Below are positions 61,319 to 64,000 of a stretch of DNA of 64,000 bases, in pieces; position 1 is the first letter of the stretch; every line of letters begins with the position of its first letter. The notes under the pieces were generated by a model that was given only the letters and a program-made list of their open reading frames with translations, made no database searches and was not told where the DNA came from. Source of the DNA: Verpa conica. Lineage: Eukaryota; Ascomycota; Pezizomycetes; Pezizales; Morchellaceae. The stretch lies in NCBI GenBank assembly GCA_033030425.1, contig JAUFSD010000015.1, forward strand, positions 1,240,001 through 1,304,000, given 5' to 3'. The translations under genes and the position numbers were made by a program.

Positions 61319-63728
61319 TATGGTTGAGGTCCTGGTCGGAAGATCATGCTGTGCTCTGAATCCTACACCCCCGTCTAATGAGGAGTACTTATTCCAGCAG
61401 GTAATTGACTATAGTTGCCGCCTTGTAGACAGCTGGCAATTCGTATCGAGGTGATGCCAGCGTTCATGGAGGAATGGCGGGTACTGGTGCGACTTTGAGA
61501 CAATAGGCACCCATCCTATGGTCAACACGACCACCATCCAGCAAATAACTGTCGTGATGATACACGGGGGAGTACTTGTGACATCTTTGAAACGCTCAAA
61601 AAGGAGGAAGAGGTGCAAGGAAATTGGTTCGGACCAACGGGGGCGTTATGCCAGCTGAGTGGTTCGGGAATGGAGGCCAAATAGTATGGATGAGCCGCAG
61701 ATTCACCACTGGAGTATCTCAAATGAAAAGCCGTTGGTAACAAAATATTCGGTCTGCTACCACGGTTACCTTGTTACAGGGCTCGGTGTGTCTAGGGATG
61801 TGATGTGGTGATGATGCACTGAACGAAGGGAAGGGGAGGCGGTTGCAGCTGCGCTCAGTTTGTCATCGCTGGTCGATGCATCCCATTGGGTGGCTGTTTG
61901 TTGAGATGAGATCAACATTTTCTCCACCCTTTCTACGCACAACCGCATCTTTGCTGGCATTAACAGACCGGGATGGCACTGCTCTAACACAAAGTTCGTA
62001 ACTTGCATACATAACAACTTGAATATGTAGGTTTTTGTGAGGGAGAAACCACTCGCTTAGAGTTCTCAACACCTGTTAACAAGAAAATTATGCCTAAGCG
62101 CCAGCAAGCCCCTTAGCCGCCTAAAACCCGGGTGGCTGCCTAGGGGCAAATATTCGCAATACTCAAAGCGTTTTTGAGTCGCGGTCGAAGATCCTCTAGA
62201 TACTCAAAAAGTCTTTGAGATTAATGTATGGTGTCTACCCGGAACAGTAAAATGTCTCTAGAGCCGTTGAGCTTTAGACATCATGTGATGGCGGGCCCGT
62301 TAGACGTACAGATATATCCTCAGGTAGAAAGTACCTAGGCTATGCAGGTTTGTCGCTGGGATAAAAAACAAAAATATCACAAAGTTAGCCCTCAGTAGTG
62401 ACATTACCGCAGTATTTGGAACCCCGTTCCGTGATAACACTCATAAGCCACTGTTCTAATGTAGGATAAGCAATTTCGTAGTACGTAAGTACCGGTATTA
62501 ATCGTTCTGGTAGTATCCTATAACTCTTATTGTGCCATTAGCCTCAGAAAAATATGACTAGAAAAAAGAATAGGTAAACCCGGGGGGTCGCCCGTCGCAG
62601 CAGCAATCGGCTGGATGACAACAATAGTTCTCGCACCAGGAATTCTTACCATGGACGCCTTGATAACTCAGATTAAAGATTCAGGTTTGACTGTGATGCT
62701 AATCTAAAATAAAAACGCAAAATCCAAAGTCATGGAGATAGCTCCTAAAAATTTCAACTGGTCAAACTTTGTTATGTAGGGGAATTACACGAGGCTGCCT
62801 GGGTTACTAAAGTTTTCAATTTATGCTACTTAGAAGCATCCGGAAACCCAAACAAATCTCTGATTACTCTAAAGATACGTCGTCCCTTAAACCAATTAGA
62901 CGACGATCAGTACCGGCATACCCGTTCTCCTAGAAAAGAACCAGAAAACAGGGGGGTCAATCCTGTATGGTGTGGCGTCGTGCACAGATATTTCACTATA
63001 CAAATCGTGACCCCATTGTTTTCTAGTTCTTTCCAGGAGGAGTAGAACTGCAAGCTGAACTAGTGATGCGTTGGCTTTTGGTGGCAAGTAATGGCGACGC
63101 TGCCGCCCCTTGACCTGTGGCGGTTATCTGGTGGCAAGAAGCTTAACCAGTAAGATACTCAGGACTTCTAAATATCCATTCGGGTTCTACTTTAAAGCGC
63201 TAAGAGCCTCGGAAAGCATAAATGTTTTGTTTTTGTGTTGTATCTATGCGTCAACAAAGTTACTACTCGGCTCTCAGTAATGTACTTTATGCTTCCCGGG
63301 TCCAGTTCAGCTTTAGTAGAACCGTATACGTACGTAACACCCCTCCCCATTATACAACATTCCAACATACGAGCCGCCCGCGAAAGGGCTACAGAGATGC
63401 ATAATAAGTATGTTGTTTGTTTACAGCGTGCAGCCGACCGCCAACACCGTTTTGAAAGCCATACTAAAAATAGTCCCTTTCAAAACATAATTGTGAGGGA
63501 AGTTCCGTGTAAGTGAAGAGTCATGGAGCTAGTAGCCCTTCTATCTTAGATGAGAGTAATCGAAACCCAAATGGTGGAGTTGTGAGTGAATCTTGGGGAT
63601 CGTGCCAAGACATCGCATTTTATGCGGTCTTGGCAAAAACCCTCTAGTGTGAGATGATAGCTGTCTTCTAGCTCTCCATGGATACCGTCATTGATTGTTC
63701 CCCACGGTGTTAACTGTCCGTACAGGAT
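61319..63728. other. Intergenic, no supported gene
   Basis: About 2.4 kb of mixed composition. Short open frames only, none with a domain. Around 62165-62220 the words CTCAAAG and TTTTTGAG form small inverted pairs. Confidence 0.55.
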
Positions 63729-63880
63729 TTAGATGGCATATAATCCGACTGAGACTATGCCGGTCAGCTCCTTCGATATACCACGAATACTCGGATCGCC
63801 AAGCCTGAAAGTTTCAGGATCAACAATGGTATAGATTGTTCCCTGGAAATCTCTAATTCTTAGGGATGTAAATATTAGTA
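63729..63880 (-). CDS. Possible 3' exon of a gene running past the window
   Basis: The minus-strand frame GTIYTIVDPETFRLGDP...VGLYAI ends in a stop at 63729. Upstream sequence (63881-63960) contains GTACTC and several AG candidates and could be an intron, so this may be the last exon of a gene that starts beyond 64000. I cannot fix the splice sites or name a family. Confidence 0.25.
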
Positions 63881-64000
63881 GAAGCTTACAAAAAAAATAG
63901 GAGGGAAAGATGGCAGCCAGCCAATACATAGGGCAGTTATAGATATATATTCACTATAGAGAGCTAGAATGAGTACCTTGTGCAGTAATGTTGAAGGCCA

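Noticed and set aside
1..64000. CRISPR arrays, rRNA genes, intact transposons
   Set aside because: No regularly spaced repeats, no rRNA sequence and no transposase or reverse-transcriptase motif were seen.

Overview
The window is nuclear DNA of a filamentous ascomycete (Pezizomycotina). Nearly every gene is broken by short introns (about 47-200 nt) with GT...CTAAC/CTGAC...AG signals. The protein families are fungal: highly reducing polyketide synthase, berberine-bridge-type oxidases, HeLo-NACHT-ankyrin and NB-ARC-TPR proteins, and a fungal rhodopsin-domain seven-helix protein. I cannot name the species. I assembled the multi-exon genes by hand; for each one the summed exon length is an exact multiple of three with no internal stop, which is the main support for the models.

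Layout. 1-8.3 kb: mostly non-coding, AT-rich DNA with a small membrane-protein gene (3.8 kb), an intron-containing tRNA-Ile(AAU) (6.7 kb) and a small Cys/His protein (7.2 kb). 8.3-9.3 kb: SET-domain protein. 9.9-41.2 kb: a probable polyketide gene cluster. It contains a 2406-residue highly reducing PKS (KS-AT-DH-degenerate MT-ER-KR-ACP), an AYR1-like short-chain dehydrogenase/reductase (SDR) divergent from it, a second SDR, a cupin protein, a cytochrome P450, a seven-helix membrane protein and two FAD-linked (BBE-type) oxidases, one without and one with a signal peptide. 41.9-50 kb: two STAND/NLR-type proteins facing each other, a DUF7708-like/NB-ARC/TPR protein on the plus strand and a HeLo/NACHT/ankyrin protein on the minus strand. 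50.6-53.4 kb: RecQ-family helicase, divergent from the HeLo gene. 54.6-56.1 kb: a JmjC/cupin-fold-like protein. 56.6-58.4 kb: decayed coding traces. 59.8-61.3 kb: a serine/threonine kinase. 61.3-64 kb: little, apart from a possible 3' exon at the right edge.

How the genes may work together (inference). The PKS would build a reduced polyketide chain, methylated little or not at all because its MT domain looks dead. The SDRs, P450 and the two flavin oxidases would tailor it by hydroxylation, oxidation and carbonyl interconversion. The cupin could act as an isomerase or cyclase-like helper. No pathway-specific Zn2Cys6 regulator, transporter or thioesterase was found, so regulation, export and product release must be supplied from elsewhere. 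The NLR pair next to the cluster looks like an innate-immunity/heterokaryon-incompatibility type locus rather than part of the pathway.
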